A stretch of 64,000 nt of DNA from Brachypterus glaber (Eukaryota; Arthropoda; Insecta; Coleoptera; Kateretidae), in assembly GCA_958510825.1 (NCBI GenBank), contig OY294047.1, positions 44,437,365 through 44,501,364 of the forward strand. Reading direction: 5' to 3'. The stretch's first letter is position 1, and each line of letters begins with the position of its first letter. Below are positions 1-9,710 of the stretch, one piece after another. Under the pieces are notes generated by a model, which saw nothing but the letters and a program-made list of their open reading frames with translations, made no database searches and had not been told where the DNA came from. The translations under genes and the position numbers were made by a program.

Positions 1-275
1 GAAGTTTTATCTGAAACAATTGCAAGTCGACATAATGTCAATTTCATTCGAAATAAAAACTAAAAGAAAAACATGTAAACATTGTTTAAAGCTGATATTT
101 TTGTAAGAAAAATAACGTTGTAACAGATAATGTATGTAAGTAGAAGAAAAAATACGGATATTTAGCTCTAGAATTAATTTTATATTATAAAATTTGTAGT
201 AAAAAAATTTGACAGATGAATGTTTTTTACTTTGCAAGTGATAAAGCAAAAGCCATACGTGGGTTATTAATAGTA

Positions 276-620
276 CCCGGATATTTGGTATTGATTACGA
301 GGGGCACGCGAAAGTTTAATTTTTTATGAACATTCTGACATGGGTGACACTTACTGGGCATAATGACATACATTTGCAATTTATTATAAATAAGTTTATA
401 AGTCTTTAAAATGGCTTGTGCGCGTCCTCAACCCCCTACCGTAGAATCTTGGATAGTTATTCCCCTATGTCATAATATTGGAATACACCTCTTTACCATA
501 CCTACCGCCATGAATAATAACCATCACGGGATGCTTAAAAAAGTGTCCCATTAATCTTAAAAAATTTTTTTGAAGAAAGTAACATTCGCTCGTCCCTCGT
601 AATCAATACCAAATATCCGG
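276..620. mobile_element. Foldback/TIR element in Sam-S intron
   Basis: The left end CCCGGATATTTGGTATTGAT is repeated in inverted orientation at the right end (ATCAATACCAAATATCCGG near 601-620), about 345 bp apart. No ORF lies inside, so this is a non-autonomous TIR element in the intron upstream of the first visible Sam-S exon. Confidence 0.75.
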
Positions 621-785
621 GGTCTAGTTATTAACAAGTTTCTCTGTTTAAAATGAAGCTAGTAATTATCTTATTACGTTTGGGTATTGGACAAAAATAC
701 TTATATAAATTTAGCAATACTTTCTTATTCAGTTTAATGAAAATCTCCCGAAAATTTAATAGTTTATTTTTTTTGTTAAAAATAG

Positions 786-929
786 GGATTAATGTTCGGA
801 TATGCCACAGACGAGACAGAAGAATGTATGCCATTGACAGTTGTTTTAGCACACAGATTAAACCACAGAATTGCTGATCTCAGACGGTCTGGGGAATTCT
901 GGTGGGCCAGACCAGACTCCAAAACTCAA
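786..929 (+). CDS. Sam-S: S-adenosylmethionine synthetase, internal exon (first in window)
   Basis: This exon encodes 48 residues beginning [18 protein letters not shown], a highly conserved stretch of methionine adenosyltransferase, the cytosolic enzyme that makes S-adenosylmethionine from methionine and ATP. The acceptor is ..aaaaatag and the donor is caa|gtaagt; both borders are phase 0. The upstream exons (N-terminus and first catalytic residues) are outside the window, so positions 1-785 are intron. The four exons here join in frame to give 261 residues, roughly the C-terminal two thirds of a family member of about 400 aa. No frameshift or stop is seen, so the gene appears functional. 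The family assignment is from recognised motifs; the insect gene name is by homology. Confidence 0.95.
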
Positions 930-1125
930 GTAAGTTTGAAAGCAGTAGTAAGGATAGGCAGAAAAAAACCTGGACCTAGCGCAATCTGTTTGTTTTTGTC
1001 TACTCCGAAAACTCCTTTGATTTTTAACGGGAGGTACTTCCCTCCTACAAGAGCTACAGTTTTACGAGGATTCCGAACCTCGATATTTATTGTTGTAGTA
1101 CCGTCAACCGAGGTGACTTTGGAAA

Positions 1126-1180
1126 TAGCTTAATTTGAATGTACTTTAATGAAATAAAAATGGTCACCAGTTCTCCGACT
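1126..1180. repeat. End fragment of GGTCACCAG-type TIR element
   Basis: The stretch with AATAAAAATGGTCACCAG matches the ends of the elements at 42112-42432 and 45688-46902, and a further fragment near 52128-52175. Only one end remains here. Confidence 0.7.
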
Positions 1181-1647
1181 ATGGTGTCAATGGGTCTTTT
1201 ACAACAGTTGTTATCTCCAAAGAAAAATTTGATTTCTTTCTGTTCCATTAAACTGTGTATATTATTATAAATGTTATCTCTATTATGGTAATTATAAATT
1301 TCACGTCATAGTCTTTACAATAATCAAAAACCGAGTTTGTTTATTTTATTGTATACAGTATATGGTATTAAACGTATTTTAAATGTAATTTTTTCTCTTT
1401 TTACGCGTTTTACACTTTTAAAATTAAACCTTAACTCTGTATTCCATCTAGTAAACGTGTATGGTAAAATCAATCTTTGTGACTTTGGGTTTTCCTTTCC
1501 TGTTTTCATCCACATGATGTTTATTTTGTATTTGCTACTCTTGAAGTACCATGATGTCAAACCAATTCTGATCCAAAACCTATAATTTCTTAGTATTTTT
1601 TTATATATATAAAATCAGTCTTTTTAATTTTTCTTCTTTTTTTTCAG

Positions 1648-1866
1648 GTAACCTGTGAATATACTTTCGATCACGGCGCCTGTATACCTCAAAGAGTGCA
1701 CACGGTAGTCGTGTCACTGCAGCACAGCGAAAAAATCACTCTGGATGAACTCCGCACGGAAATCAGAGAGAAAGTCATCAAAGATGTGATCCCAGAAAGG
1801 TACCTCGACGAAAACACAGTCGTTCACATCAATCCATGCGGATTGTTTATCATCGGAGGACCACAG
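1648..1866 (+). CDS. Sam-S: S-adenosylmethionine synthetase, internal exon
   Basis: The exon encodes 73 residues, from VTCEYTFDHGACIPQRVHTV to NPCGLFIIGGPQ. It covers the central domain of the enzyme, including the conserved HINPCGLFIIGGP stretch that precedes the glycine-rich loop. A polypyrimidine tract and cag precede it, and the donor is cag|gtaaaa. It is phase 0 at both ends and continues directly from the previous exon (..DSKTQ then VTCEY). Confidence 0.96.
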
Positions 1867-2304
1867 GTAAAAAATCACCTCAGTTTCTATTTACTTTTTT
1901 TGAATAGTTGTAGTCCAAATTTAAAGTGTTATCGTGGTCACCAATTTTCCCGGACAGGCAGACGGTAAAATAAATTGAAATTTCTTCGGTCCAGTATTGG
2001 TTTATTCCATCTCCACTTTTTTAGGTTTTAGAGCTTTAATATGTTTGAATTGCTAAGAATTTCTTTATTTTATTTGAAGTTAGATTTTGCGGATATTTAC
2101 ATTCTTTACATTAATTTTTGCATTATTGAATAAATAAAATACACAATAAAGCAACTTTCATACAACATTTGTGGATTGAACAAACCGGACCGATGATGTT
2201 TCAAAAACTACCTAAATATAGTGAATTAATTTGGCTTTAATTTGTTCCTTTGTTCTTGGTCGTCTGTTTTTGCTTTTTTGAACGCTTTTTAAAAAACACG
2301 AAGC

Positions 2305-2493
2305 TATGGTCTGTTTTTTCAAGAAAGATAGTAAATTAAAAATCGCAAAACAGGTTTGAATAGTATATGTTTGTGTATATAATTATGTTTTATAGAATAA
2401 ACTACGCAGTATATTCGCACATCCAATATTCTAACCTAAAATATTCACTGTGCGATTTTTATTTTACTATCTTGCTTGAGAAACAGACCATAG
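2305..2493. mobile_element. MITE family A, copy 1 (ATGGTCTGTTT ends)
   Basis: This is a nearly complete palindrome of about 190 bp. The arms begin TATGGTCTGTTT and end AAACAGACCATA, with an internal AAATATTCACTGTGCGATTT word. The same element recurs at 42558-42770 and 61590-61804. No coding capacity. Confidence 0.85.
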
Positions 2494-2551
2494 TTAAACA
2501 AGAGCAAAGTTAAGAACCAGACAAAAAAAAAGTGCAGATGGCCTCAAGTTA

Positions 2552-3087
2552 TTATCAGAGTTAATACTTTCATTACAAATATTAAAATTTCACGTGAAAA
2601 TAGGTGTTTTTTTTAAAGGACGTTGAATCTAAACTTTTTAATTTTTAGAATAATTATTAAGTTTGTGCGATCTCCCGTTCGAAAATATCACTTTGACGGA
2701 TCGGCCATCTTGGTTTTTTGATTTTGTCGATTTTTGTTTGTCATTATACGCCTATAAACCGAATTTCAAGTTTCTACGATTTCCCGTTCGAAAAATGTCA
2801 CTCTGACAGGTCGACCACCCTATTTTTTGGTTCTGTTGATTTTTTTGTCATTGTACCCCAACATACCGAATTTCAAGTTTCTATGACCTTTTGTATTTGC
2901 CACCTTTTCCCACCCCAATGTTTACCAAAAACAATCCTTAGCGAAAACTTTTGGTAACAAATCTGTATGCCAAATTTCAAGTCTCAGTACAATTTTCAGG
3001 GAAATTTTAAAATTTTACAATGTGAATGCAAAGTAAAACACTGAATACGTCCCTGTTGTCGTAATGAAAGTATTAACTCTGGTTATT
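2552..3087. mobile_element. TIR element family B, copy 1
   Basis: Inverted ends CAGAGTTAATACTTTCATTA (left) and the complement near 3060-3087 enclose about 535 bp in a Sam-S intron. A shorter relative with the same ends (AGAGTTGATACTTTCATTAC) lies at 56299-56523. The interior has loosely repeated words such as TTTCAAGTTTCTACGA but no transposase. Confidence 0.8.
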
Positions 3088-3129
3088 ATAGTCCCTAAGA
3101 ATATTTAATTTTATGAATTTTTTTTACAG

Positions 3130-3446
3130 AGTGATGCAGGACTAACAGGTCGCAAAATCATCGTAGACACATACGGCGGTTGGGGCGCACACGGAGGCGG
3201 CGCGTTTTCCGGAAAAGACTTCACCAAAGTGGACAGATCCGCCGCCTACGCCGCCCGATGGGTCGCCAAGTCCCTGGTCAAAGCAGGCCTCTGCCGGAGA
3301 TGTCTGGTCCAAGTAGCCTATGCCATCGGTGTTGCCGAACCACTTTCCATCACAGTATTCGACTACGGCACGTCAAAACTGTCGCAAAAACAATTGTTGT
3401 CCGTTGTCAAAAATAACTTCGATTTGCGACCCGGTAAAATTGTCAA
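3130..3446 (+). CDS. Sam-S: S-adenosylmethionine synthetase, internal exon with glycine-rich loop
   Basis: The exon encodes [20 protein letters not shown] followed by [20 protein letters not shown], the family signature (GGGAFSGKD) that contacts ATP/triphosphate, then the C-terminal domain strand [17 protein letters not shown]. Acceptor is ttttacag and donor is gtcaa|gtaagt, leaving phase 2. All expected signature residues are present. GC content is visibly higher than in the surrounding introns, as expected for a constrained coding exon. Confidence 0.97.
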
Positions 3447-3449
3447 GTA

Positions 3450-3910
3450 AGTATTAACCCTTTTTCTATTTTGCGACTCATAATCACACGCATTTTGCGT
3501 ATTCGTATAGGCCTATAAGAGGTTAGTACTTTTCTTTCTTTTGGGTTGGCAAGACAGGACAAACAAATATCGCTTGGCGTTTTCCTTGAAAATGTTTAAT
3601 GGCACAAAATGTTACTTCTACTTAATTGCATTTTTTTTTGAAACTGTTGCTCCACTGTAGGAGCACTATATGACATTTTTTTATGTATTTTTACTTTACT
3701 TTACTACTAGTGTACGCGCATAAACTCGTCGCTCTAGCTTAAAGGGTACCAGTTATTAATTAAAAACCCTACTTTTATTACAATTTTTAAGGGTCGTAGC
3801 CCTCTTAGGGCTCATTTTCGGACCAACCTTTATAGGACTTTTTTTATATTTTCGGATGTAGAACCACCACTTAAATTTTGGACTTTTTGCGAAGCATTAC
3901 ACATCTTCAC
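3450..3910. repeat. Two dispersed repeat fragments in the last Sam-S intron
   Basis: Positions 3453-3590 match parts of 17835-18185 and 63640-63990 (shared word AATCACACGCATTTTGC). Positions 3770-3910 carry the complement of the dispersed GGTTGGTCCGGAAATGAGCC repeat found several more times in the window. Confidence 0.65.
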
Positions 3911-3944
3911 GGCTTGTTTCATTTTATTTTTTTTACTTTTTCAG

Positions 3945-4050
3945 AGAGTTGAACCTTCGCCAGCCAATCTACCAAAAAACGAGCACATATGGTCATTTCG
4001 GCAGAGAAATGTTCGCCTGGGAAAAACCAAAGGTTCTGCGCTTAGACTGA
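3945..4050 (+). CDS. Sam-S: S-adenosylmethionine synthetase, last coding exon
   Basis: This terminal exon completes the split lysine codon and encodes [20 protein letters not shown] then [14 protein letters not shown] and a TGA stop at 4048-4050. The YGHFGR...WE motif is the usual end of eukaryotic methionine adenosyltransferases. The 3' untranslated region follows; it contains a roughly 30-bp unit repeated three times (4145-4231). A possible AATAAA polyadenylation signal lies near 4318, but AT-rich sequence makes that call weak. Confidence 0.96.
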
Positions 4051-4144
4051 CAACCATATACCTCCTAACTCCCAAAGTAACCCTCAATCCTTCTGTTTTA
4101 GCTCTCCCTCAATCTGTAGTTTTCCCGTCGGGCACTCTGAACCT

Positions 4145-4231
4145 GAGAAACTTTCTACAATGTTGTCACTTGTCGAGAAAATTTTTACAATGTTGCCAAT
4201 TTTCAAGAAAATTTCTACAATGCCATTTGTC
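4145..4231. repeat. Three-copy 30-bp tandem repeat in Sam-S 3' UTR
   Basis: Three consecutive units of about 30, 30 and 27 bp share the form gagaaa(a/c)tttctacaatg followed by a variable tail. They start 95 bases after the stop codon, so they are probably transcribed. No protein meaning. Confidence 0.6.
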
Positions 4232-5106
4232 AGGAAATTTTAAGTATACTGTGGATGTGACAATGGCCAAGCGGTGCAGACCACAGTAGCCTAAACGGCT
4301 ATCAACAAAATTAAAAAAATAAATCCTTTTTGCATAGTACAGAGAGTATTTTTTTATATCAAAATATGTAGAATTTTGAAAATAATTTCAGAGTAAAACT
4401 GCCATAAAAAGATAAGGTAGTATTTTTCAGAGGTTCCTTTGCAAAATTTTTTTTAGGTTGTTTTAATCCAACTTCAATCTAATCTAATATATATTTTGAT
4501 ATGCATTTGCATATATTTAAGTTAAAATAACCTATAAAATCATGGAAAGGAACTTCTGAAATATACAATGAAAAAAATCTGCTTTTTTATCTACTGTTAT
4601 TTTTTGTAAAGGAAATCTCTATTGTACCATTTTGTTGGTGATATTATTATAAAATTTTAAAGAGGATTTAATGTTTTTTAACGTTGTTGAAAGATGTAGT
4701 TAGTTATGAATGCTACTGCAACTTAGTGTAGAGTGAAACGTTCCATTCCTGCTAGACTAGTTTTTACTCCACACCTTGTGTTGTGTTTACGAAAAAGAAT
4801 CTATATGGAAAAGAGCACTTCCGAAAACACTCCGGTTTGTACCAGCTGGACGGCCATGGATTTTTAGAATAAATTTTTGACTATAACTCCACTCTCGTAC
4901 ATGACTGGGCATTTATATATGCTGCCATGGTAAATCACATATTCGACTCCACTTTTTGTTCTTGAAGAATCAAATCAAAATCCCTTGATAACATGTGAAA
5001 GTAGAAAAATCTCAAGAGGCAAACTTAGGAAGTATTTTAAGTCACTTGTGTTGACATTATTTTTAAAGGAAACTGTGGCAACACTGCAATTGCAATTTCT
5101 GTAAAT

Positions 5107-5505
5107 TTAGTTTTTATTGATTTTTTTCAGGTATGTAATCACAACTTTATTCGAACGACCTACCAAATATCAAATAGTATGTTTTGATATGTTTGTGAAA
5201 ACCATGACCCTTTCACCGAAACGCCTTTTTTGCGATGGCCACGATTTTTATTTGAACAAAAACTACTACTAGCTAGTAGTTAGCAGCACCTAAAAAATTT
5301 CAGATTGATCGGCAAATTGGTTTTCGAGAAATCGTGGTCACCGCAAAAAAAGGCGTTTCGGGGCAAGGGCCATGGTTTCCACAATTTTCCAAATTTTCAA
5401 TGAGAAAATTTTTACAAACACATCAAAACATACTATTTGATATTTTGTAGGTCATTTGAATAAAGTTGTGATTACATACCTGAAAAAAATCAATAAAAAC
5501 TTAAT
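5107..5505. mobile_element. Foldback element with arms of about 165 bp
   Basis: The left arm word TTCAGGTATGTAATCACAAC and the right arm GTTGTGATTACATACCTGAA are exact complements. The arms continue inward through AAATATCAAATAGTATG and its complement to a central AGGCGTTTC/GAAACGCC pair. No ORF of note. Confidence 0.8.
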
Positions 5506-6229
5506 TAATGAGCCAGTAGGTATAGAACCCCTTAAACCACTACTATGCAGAAGTTTTATATCTTTTCTTTTTTTTTTGTAGTTCACTGTTTTAGGAGTTG
5601 TATTTTTTTGCTGAGTTTGTCATCCTGTTTTTATTATATTCATATGAAAAGTCACCAAGATAAAAAAAATACATCTTATAAATTCATAGATGGCTGTAGT
5701 TTCAGCCATCTTAAAAAATATATCAAGGTGGCTTTATTGCAGAATCTTGTAAAATGCATTTACTGCAAATTGCTGTGCTTTAATTTTTCTTGTTAAAAAA
5801 ACTAGCAAAAAAAAATGGTTAAGTTAACTAGAATTTCTTTGTATTTAAGATCAAAAAGTGTGTCGAGATGTGTAATTCATCTTTTTATAGTGTTATTTTG
5901 TTAATTATAATTAATTGGATTAAAAAACCTAGACATAGATTAAAAGAAGTAGAATTAGAAAATTGTACCTAGATAGATTTTAATGTGAATTAATTTATTA
6001 TGAGAAAAAATTATATTGTATGCAATTTGTAAGTATGATAGATATACTTTTACAAAATACCTTTTTTATATTCTGTTTTTATTATATTATTTCCAATCAT
6101 GTACGCAATTTTCAATGAGCTTTTTTGTCATTTAAACAATAAAAGTAGTTGTTAAGAAAACGAATTTTAATTCTACCAGACCTAAAAAAAAATACTGCCA
6201 AAAATATTCTCTTCTGTGTGCATAACGTA

Positions 6230-6720
6230 ATTTATTAAAGTTTGAAAGTCTGCATCTCCAAAACGTTATATTCTAACAAAAACTGTATATAATATTTTTT
6301 GTAGGGCTTAAAAAGAGTTTTCATTTGAAATATAGTTTTTTGAAATCGGCGTATAAATGAGTTATGCCAAAAAAAAAACATTTTACCGCTTTAAACGCTA
6401 ATATCTCGAAAACAATGTATTTTAGGAAAAAAATGTTTATAACATTTTTTGAGCAAATTAAAAAATTCGTTCTAAATTAATAAAATACAATAATAATTAA
6501 CTTAATTATAAAACGCTAAAAATAGGATTTTTACGCCCAAAATATAATCTCTTCGAAATATGATAAGAAACGATATGAAAAAAATCTCTTGTCGATATCT
6601 CTTTTAGAAACGGAGTTATCGAGTTTACACCCAGACGGACGCAAAAATTTTTTTCATTAATTTCGACTCGGAAAGGTCTAAAACGTAAAAAAATGTGCCG
6701 ATGTAAAAAGATAATTGTGA
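6230..6720. repeat. Dispersed repeat R6, copy 1
   Basis: Shares words such as CGCTAATATCTCGAAAACAA and tttaggaaaa..gttTATAACATTTTTTGA with 27100-27625 and 62560-63210. This copy is the most diverged and lacks the terminal hairpin seen in the others. Confidence 0.7.
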
Positions 6721-6964
6721 AATTTTGTAGGTATACTGTGATTGCAATCGCGGCATCAATGCCCTAAGTATAATTTACTTTATTTAATCCCCACTACACG
6801 GATCTCATAATCTGTATGAAATCTGTGCCCCACTGCCATAAGCCGATTTTCCCGCGCTAGCCCGTTTTATTACGTAGAGCCACAGAACACTAGCGTAGAG
6901 CTAACGAGAGGAACGCATTCCGCTATCTGCGCATGCGCTATCAGAAATCAACATAAGAAAGTAA

Positions 6965-7070
6965 ACCAACGACCCCCATTAAAAAAAACACTAAAGCAAC
7001 CAAAAAATCAACGTATACCAACGCTTTCCTTAAAAAAAAAACACCAAACCAGCACAAAACCAAGCGCATG
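6965..7070 (-). repeat. Minisatellite fragment (GGTTTGGTGTTTTTTTT family), reverse orientation
   Basis: About 1.5 units of the same unit that is tandem at 28686-28835 and 55095-55325, read as ccaacg..ccattaaaaaaaaacacc. A related fragment is at 19395-19510. Confidence 0.6.
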
Positions 7071-7439
7071 CTTAGATCGCGGTATACATTCCTCCCGTTA
7101 GCCCCTTCTCTGTGACTTTAATTCATTGGTTTGGACTACTTTTCCTGTAAAAGTAGTTCAAATGTTTTCAAAATTTTTGAAGTTCCGGAAGAAGAAGAAT
7201 AAAACTGTCATAATTTGTCAAATTTATATTTTTTGGTTGAAATCGTTGTGTTAAAAGGCCACTTTAAGGGAAGAAGAAGAAGAAGAAGAAGAAATCGTTG
7301 TGTATTTTTTATTTGAAACTGTTGAAGTAGTATGGCTTATATTTTTGGCTTGTGTTAAGATTCTCCTTGTGTTTATTGTGGCTTGAGTTAAAATTTTCCT
7401 TGTGTTAAGACTGTCCGGTATTGATATAAAACGAAAAAA

Positions 7440-7671
7440 ATGTACAACCGACGAGCTAACTTGATAAACTGGCCTAGGAGAAGGAAATCACTTCTTGCAA
7501 ATTTGCAAAGAAGCCAACGAGAAGGCGATTGTGATGTTCAATTTGTAATGAAAAATGGCAGAAATATTTACGCCCATCGAGTCGTCTTAGCGGCCAGAAG
7601 TAAATTCTTTGATGATTTATTTACATCATTTGAAGAAAAAAGAGATTTCAGTCCAGTTGTTGGCTTCCCAG
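7440..7671 (+). CDS. BTB-domain protein, exon 1 (start of BTB fold)
   Basis: The ATG at 7440 opens MYNRRANLINWPRRRKSLLA; the BTB/POZ signature follows at residues 29-62 (GDCDVQFVMKNGRNIYAHRV then VLAARSKFFDDLF). The exon ends with donor ccag|gtaagt in phase 1. The predicted whole protein is 716 aa over 21 exons: BTB domain (about residues 20-125, exons 1-2), acidic/Ser-rich linker, two families of duplicated mini-exons, and a C-terminal Cys2-His2-like finger. BTB domains mediate homo- or heterodimerisation, and in insects BTB plus zinc finger usually means a nuclear transcription or chromatin factor. I do not recognise a specific orthologue and give no symbol. All splice phases match, and no stop breaks the assembled frame. 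Confidence 0.9.
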
Positions 7672-7756
7672 GTAAGTTTTATCAGTTTAATGTTTCCTCG
7701 CCTGGGGTAATTTCTGATACACTACCTAGACAACCAAGGTGTGTTAAACATACACC

Positions 7757-7892
7757 CTAAGAACCAGTTGTACAAACCTGGTTTAACTTTGAGCGAGGCT
7801 CCTTTACTATGGAAACATTTGTTGCAACAATCGTTTCCATGACAGACAGGGTAGGCTCAGATTTGAGCGAGGTTTGTACAACCAGGCCTAAG
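7757..7892. mobile_element. Small TIR element in BTB intron 1
   Basis: Ends ACCAGTTGTACAAACCTGG and GGTTTGTACAACCAGG are inverted. Inner words TTGAGCGAGG occur twice. Length about 135 bp, non-coding. Confidence 0.7.
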
Positions 7893-7987
7893 GGTGTGTG
7901 CCCATCCTGACCTTCATTTTTGAATGATTTGGGTAGTGTTTAAACATATTTAATCTTTGTAAATGTTTTGAAAGTTCAGTAAACACG

Positions 7988-9345
7988 ATTAATTGTTGAA
8001 AATTATCTGTAATTTTTTTATGTGATAAATTTAAAGGGCTTGAAATTTTATTTTTTTCCTTTTGAGCAAACAATATTATGTTCCAAATTTCAAAATTATC
8101 AAAAGATTGTAAACCTGCTCAGAAAATCTGCCAAAGTTGGCCTTAACACTAAAATTTATGAATTGAAAATTGTCTGTAATTTTTTTATAAGTGATAAATT
8201 TAAAGGGCTTAAAATCTTATTTTTTTTCCTTTTGAGCAAACAAAATTATGTTCCAAATTACAAAATTATTGAAAGATTGTAAACCTGCTCAGAAAATCTG
8301 CCAAAGTTGGCCTTAACACTAAAATTTATGAATTGAAAATTGTCTGTAATTTTTTTATAAGTGATAAATTTAAAGGGCTTAAAATCTTATTTTTTTTCCT
8401 TTTGAGCAAACAAAATTATGTTCCAAATTACAAAATTATTGAAAGATTGTAAACCTGCTCAGAAAATCTGCCAAAGTTGGCCTTAACACTAAAATTTACA
8501 AATTGAAAATTGTCTGTAATTTTTTTATGTGATAAATTTAAAGGGCTTGAAATTTTATTTTTTTTCCTTTTGAGCAAACAAAATTATGTTCCAAATTTCA
8601 AAATTATCAAAAGATTGTAAACCTGCTCAGAAAATCTGCCAAAGTTGGCCTTAACACTAAAATTTACGAATTGAAAATTGTCTGTAATTTTTTTATAAGT
8701 GATAAATTTTAAGGGCTTAAAATCTTATTTTTTTTCCTTTTGAGCAAACAAAATTATGTTCCAAATTACAAAATTATTGAAAGATTGTAAACCTGCTCAG
8801 AAAATCTGCCAAAGTTGGCCTTAACACTAAAATTTACGAATTGAAAATTGTCTGTAATTTTTTTATAAGTGATAAATTTAAAGGGCTTAAAATCTTATTT
8901 TTTTTTCTTTTTGAGCAAACAAAATTATGTTCCAAATTACAAAATTATTGAAAGATTGTAAACCTGCTCAGAAAATCTGCCAAAGTTGGCCTTAACACTA
9001 AAATTTACAAATTGAAAATTGTCTGTAATTTTTTTATAAGTGATAAATTTAAAGGGCTTGAAATCTTATTTTTTTTCCTTTTGAGCAAACAAAATTATGT
9101 TCCAAATTTCAAAATTATCAAAAGATTGTAAACCTGCGCAGAAAATCTGCCAAAGTTGGCCTTAACACTAAAATTTGCAAATTGAAAATTGTCTGTATTT
9201 TTTTATGTGATAAATTTAAAGGGCTTGAAATTTTATTTTTTTTCCTTTTGAGCAAACAAAATTATGTTCCAAATTTCAAAATTATCAAAAGATTGTAAAC
9301 CTGCGCAGAAAATCTGCCAAAGTTGGCCTTAACACTAAAATTCAC
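7988..9345. repeat. Satellite array, about 8 units of 170 bp
   Basis: The marker word CCTG(C)(T/G)CAGAAAATCTGCC starts at 8114, 8284, 8454, 8622, 8792, 8963, 9133 and 9300, giving spacings of 167-171 bp. Each unit also has TTTTCCTTTTGAGCAAACAA. Neighbouring units differ by a few bases and fall into at least two variants (caaattAcaaaattattG and caaattTcaaaattatcA types), suggesting rounds of local duplication. The array lies inside intron 1 of the BTB gene. Confidence 0.95.
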
Positions 9346-9660
9346 GAATTTCTACCATAAATGTGAGTCAAATGGTAAACAAACATTTTAAAAATGTATG
9401 AAACTGGACTATATTTATTTTTATTTAATGCATTCTAATATTTATTCATAATATTAAAATGATTTAACTAAAACAAAACAAGCTAAGTGCCAAATATTTA
9501 TAAGCTCTTATTTGGCGCTTAGCTCATTTTGTTTTAGTTAAATCATTTTAATATTATGAATAATTATTAGAATGTATTAAATAAAAATAAATTCGGTCTG
9601 ATCTGATTCATTTTTAAAATGCTATTTTACCGTTTGACTCACATTTATGCTAGAAATTCA
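9346..9660. repeat. Long palindrome capping the satellite array
   Basis: The arms carry ACTAAAACAAAACAAGCTAA and its near complement (TTAGCTCATTTTGTTTTAGT), extending out to GAATTTCTACCATAAATGTG and CACATTTATGCTAGAAATTC. Just beyond it (9661-9700) an inverted piece of the satellite unit begins (CAACTTTGGCGGATTTTC), so the palindrome separates satellite in opposite orientations. Confidence 0.85.
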
Positions 9661-9710
9661 TAAATTTTAAAATTAGGGGCAACTTTGGCGGATTTTCGGC
9701 ATGGGTTATA

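Larger units (their letters stand above)
4232..7439. other. Intergenic stretch between Sam-S and the BTB gene
   Basis: No supported gene is seen. The stretch holds a foldback element (5107-5505), a fragment of a dispersed AT-rich repeat (6230-6720), a minisatellite fragment (6965-7070) and, just before the BTB start codon, a GAA microsatellite at 7270-7292. The promoter of the BTB gene must lie in or near 6800-7400, but no core motif is convincing. Confidence 0.6.

Noticed and set aside
7..1133. Several open frames near the left edge, including a 113-codon frame beginning inside the Sam-S exon
   Set aside because: They are shadows or read through the donor at 929 into intron; the AT-rich composition and lack of motifs argue against coding.
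8022..8282. 86-codon frame in the satellite
   Set aside because: It is only the satellite unit read in one frame; units differ by frame-changing bases.
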